A DNA stretch of 64,000 nt. Source: Nipponacmea schrenckii (Eukaryota > Mollusca > Gastropoda > Lottiidae). Below the pieces are notes generated by a model. It made no database searches. It was not told the origin of the DNA and worked only from the letters and a program-made list of their open reading frames with translations. Position numbers and translations under genes: made by a program. The stretch lies in NCBI GenBank assembly GCA_030562195.1, contig JAUJPP010000012.1, positions 8,804,001 through 8,868,000 on the forward strand. Direction: 5' to 3'. Of this stretch, positions 62,041-64,000 are shown one piece after another (the first letter of the stretch is position 1; each line of letters opens with the position of its first letter).

Positions 62041-64000
62041 ATTATAACGGTTTAAATAGTTTAAACAAATTTATATCAACATATCTCCATGAAAATTTCT
62101 GATCCTGATTCTAGTAGCCAAAATATATCATATTTTATCAATTTCTCTTAAGAATTGCTATAAAAAGTAATGATTAAATTGACATAAAGTAGACTTTTGA
62201 TTTTTGGACACAGAAATACAAAAGATAAATATGTCTTAAAAACATTTCTTGATTTTGGAAAAAATACTGCTCTTTCATTTTTATTTAAGATAGTAGAAGG
62301 TAATCAATATACATAACCATAGGTCTGACATTAGCTATATCCTTACTTTATGCTATTGGATATAGAATAGAGAAATGAAATGTATTCTATGAGGACTAGT
62401 AAATGGTATCAAATTGATCAATTAGCCTTTCCTGACCACACATCAATATTCTATAACACAATCATTATCTTAGATAATGTTGGTTTGTGACAAGTAGAAT
62501 AACTAACTAGCACTCTAAAATGTTATTACTTTTTGTACTGAATAGAAAATATTTCATACTGAATACCCTAAACTGATTTACATACCAGATCTTTTAGCAA
62601 AATTTGCATAATATCGAATTTCTCAGCACTTAGTCCTGTATAAAAGTTATGAATACTACTAATATGCCATTCCCAATTATATTATGTCTTTCAAATACAC
62701 TACCAAAGGAGGTTATGAAAATACAAGTTCATTATCTAGAGAATTTCAATCACCTTACTTTGCCTTTAATTTTGTGATTTTATACGTCCCTTTTTATTAT
62801 TTGCATGCAAATCCAATGCAAAGTAATATAGAGTATTGTTCTATCTTATCGAACTAAAATAACCCTCAAAATTGTAAATGTATATTCGCAAGTACTTTTT
62901 ATTGAAGTCGATTTCATTTTCAAAACTGTTTGAAGTATACAAATATCCAATGTTTAAATCAAACAATATTATTAGACATGAGAGAATGACTATATCAAAG
63001 TCAATTTAACAAAATATCTGAAATCAATAGAAAAAGAAAGACTGTTTTTTGTAATCTAATGATCAAAACCATTTGCTTCATTTCATCCAGACTTAAACAT
63101 CCATAATAAAGTCAGCATAAACTAGTCTTGATGAATAAGTCTATCTTGATGTCTGATTCTAGGTTCCAACATGATCTAATCAATAAAATTCTATGAATTT
63201 TTCAGACATTTGAAATTGTAAATGATGGTATTTTATAAATGTACGTATCCTAGATAAAACAAAGATATAATTTTGTAATTAAGAATTGGCAATTACTTAT
63301 CTAGAACATTGGAAAATAATTCAACTGAATATATATTCTAGTGAACTTAATATTGAGAATGCCCTTTTTCACCTAAAATATCAGCGACTACACAAGTTCT
63401 AATAACATATTTCTACTGTGATATTCCAACATATTTTCAATCATGGTGCTTTATAAGGTATTTGGAAATCATGGGTCCACTAAGCTCCTGATCAACCAAA
63501 ACATCAAATTGCACCTGATATTTTCATGGATTCAATACAATCAAAAGTCATCAAAATTCTTTTGATTATATCAAAGACCAGTAGGATCATTATGGTGATG
63601 TTAACCTGATCAAGTCAACGAAATCATCAAAAGCCATCACAGGTCTCAATATTTTCAAGGCAAAATGTGCATAATAAACAATCAAATGAACATCAAGAAT
63701 TTTTGGATCAAATCAAAATAAGTACTAATAAAAAAATTTGAAAAATGTGTTGATAATAGGCCAAAGCATTTTGATTACAGAACTCTTCCATAAAAAGTAA
63801 ACAGAGAAACTTAAAATAGACATCATTTCTTAGATTTCTCATTAATAACCTGAACAAATAAATCCTAACTATTTACACAAAATGTCTGACAGTCAAGTTT
63901 ATTGTTTCCTCCATATTCTTAGCAGAAGTGGAAAAAAAGCTTGAAAAAACAGATCTTTAATTGGATATTGATTTGAAGTCTGCTTCAAATGAGAAATGTA
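62041..64000. other. AT-rich sequence without recognised features
   Basis: I see no exon, RNA gene or clear repeat. It is expected to be intron of CASK, since the kinase and L27N exons have not yet been met. Confidence 0.45.

Overview
This is animal nuclear DNA: AT-rich, intron-dense, and full of decayed transposons and tandem repeats. The proteins and the dispersed repeats (tandem modules ending in GGGCGTATAAAAA, a BEL/Pao element, Tc1 remnants) suggest a lophotrochozoan, most likely a mollusc. The species assignment is inference. Only two host genes can be supported, arranged tail to tail.

1-9.7 kb is a pile of mobile elements: a decayed non-LTR retrotransposon piece on the minus strand, then an old BEL/Pao LTR retrotransposon on the minus strand (941-9281). 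Inside the BEL element sits a 2.39-kb DNA element with inverted ends (1262-3651). 9.7-12.9 kb, plus strand, holds six exons of a short-chain dehydrogenase/reductase (SDR). Its first coding exon is missing and probably lies left of the window. 12.9-16.6 kb is the convergent spacer, with a foldback element, a minisatellite and a deleted Tc1-like transposon.

16.6-49.2 kb, minus strand, is the 3' half of the CASK/Lin-2 orthologue (L27C, PDZ, SH3, HOOK and an inactive guanylate-kinase domain), a scaffold that links neurexin and syndecan tails to Lin-7 and protein 4.1. Its kinase and L27N exons are not seen and should lie beyond 64 kb. Introns carry a hAT element with a perfect 8-bp target duplication, a Harbinger-like MITE, minisatellites and a 23-kb intron.

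The most interesting signal is two pairs of duplicated, frame-preserving exons in CASK. One pair is in the guanylate-kinase domain (18629-18724 and 19048-19128). The other encodes the last PDZ strand and linker (23757-23825 and 23880-23966), separated by a 54-nt intron that is itself open in frame. Both pairs look like mutually exclusive exons.

49.2-64 kb appears to be 5' intron of CASK. It holds a 32-bp satellite, a Tc1-like element inserted in that satellite, and a recent tandem duplication of about 4.2-4.6 kb whose junction created a chimeric transposon fragment. No exon was recognised from 49.2 kb to the end.
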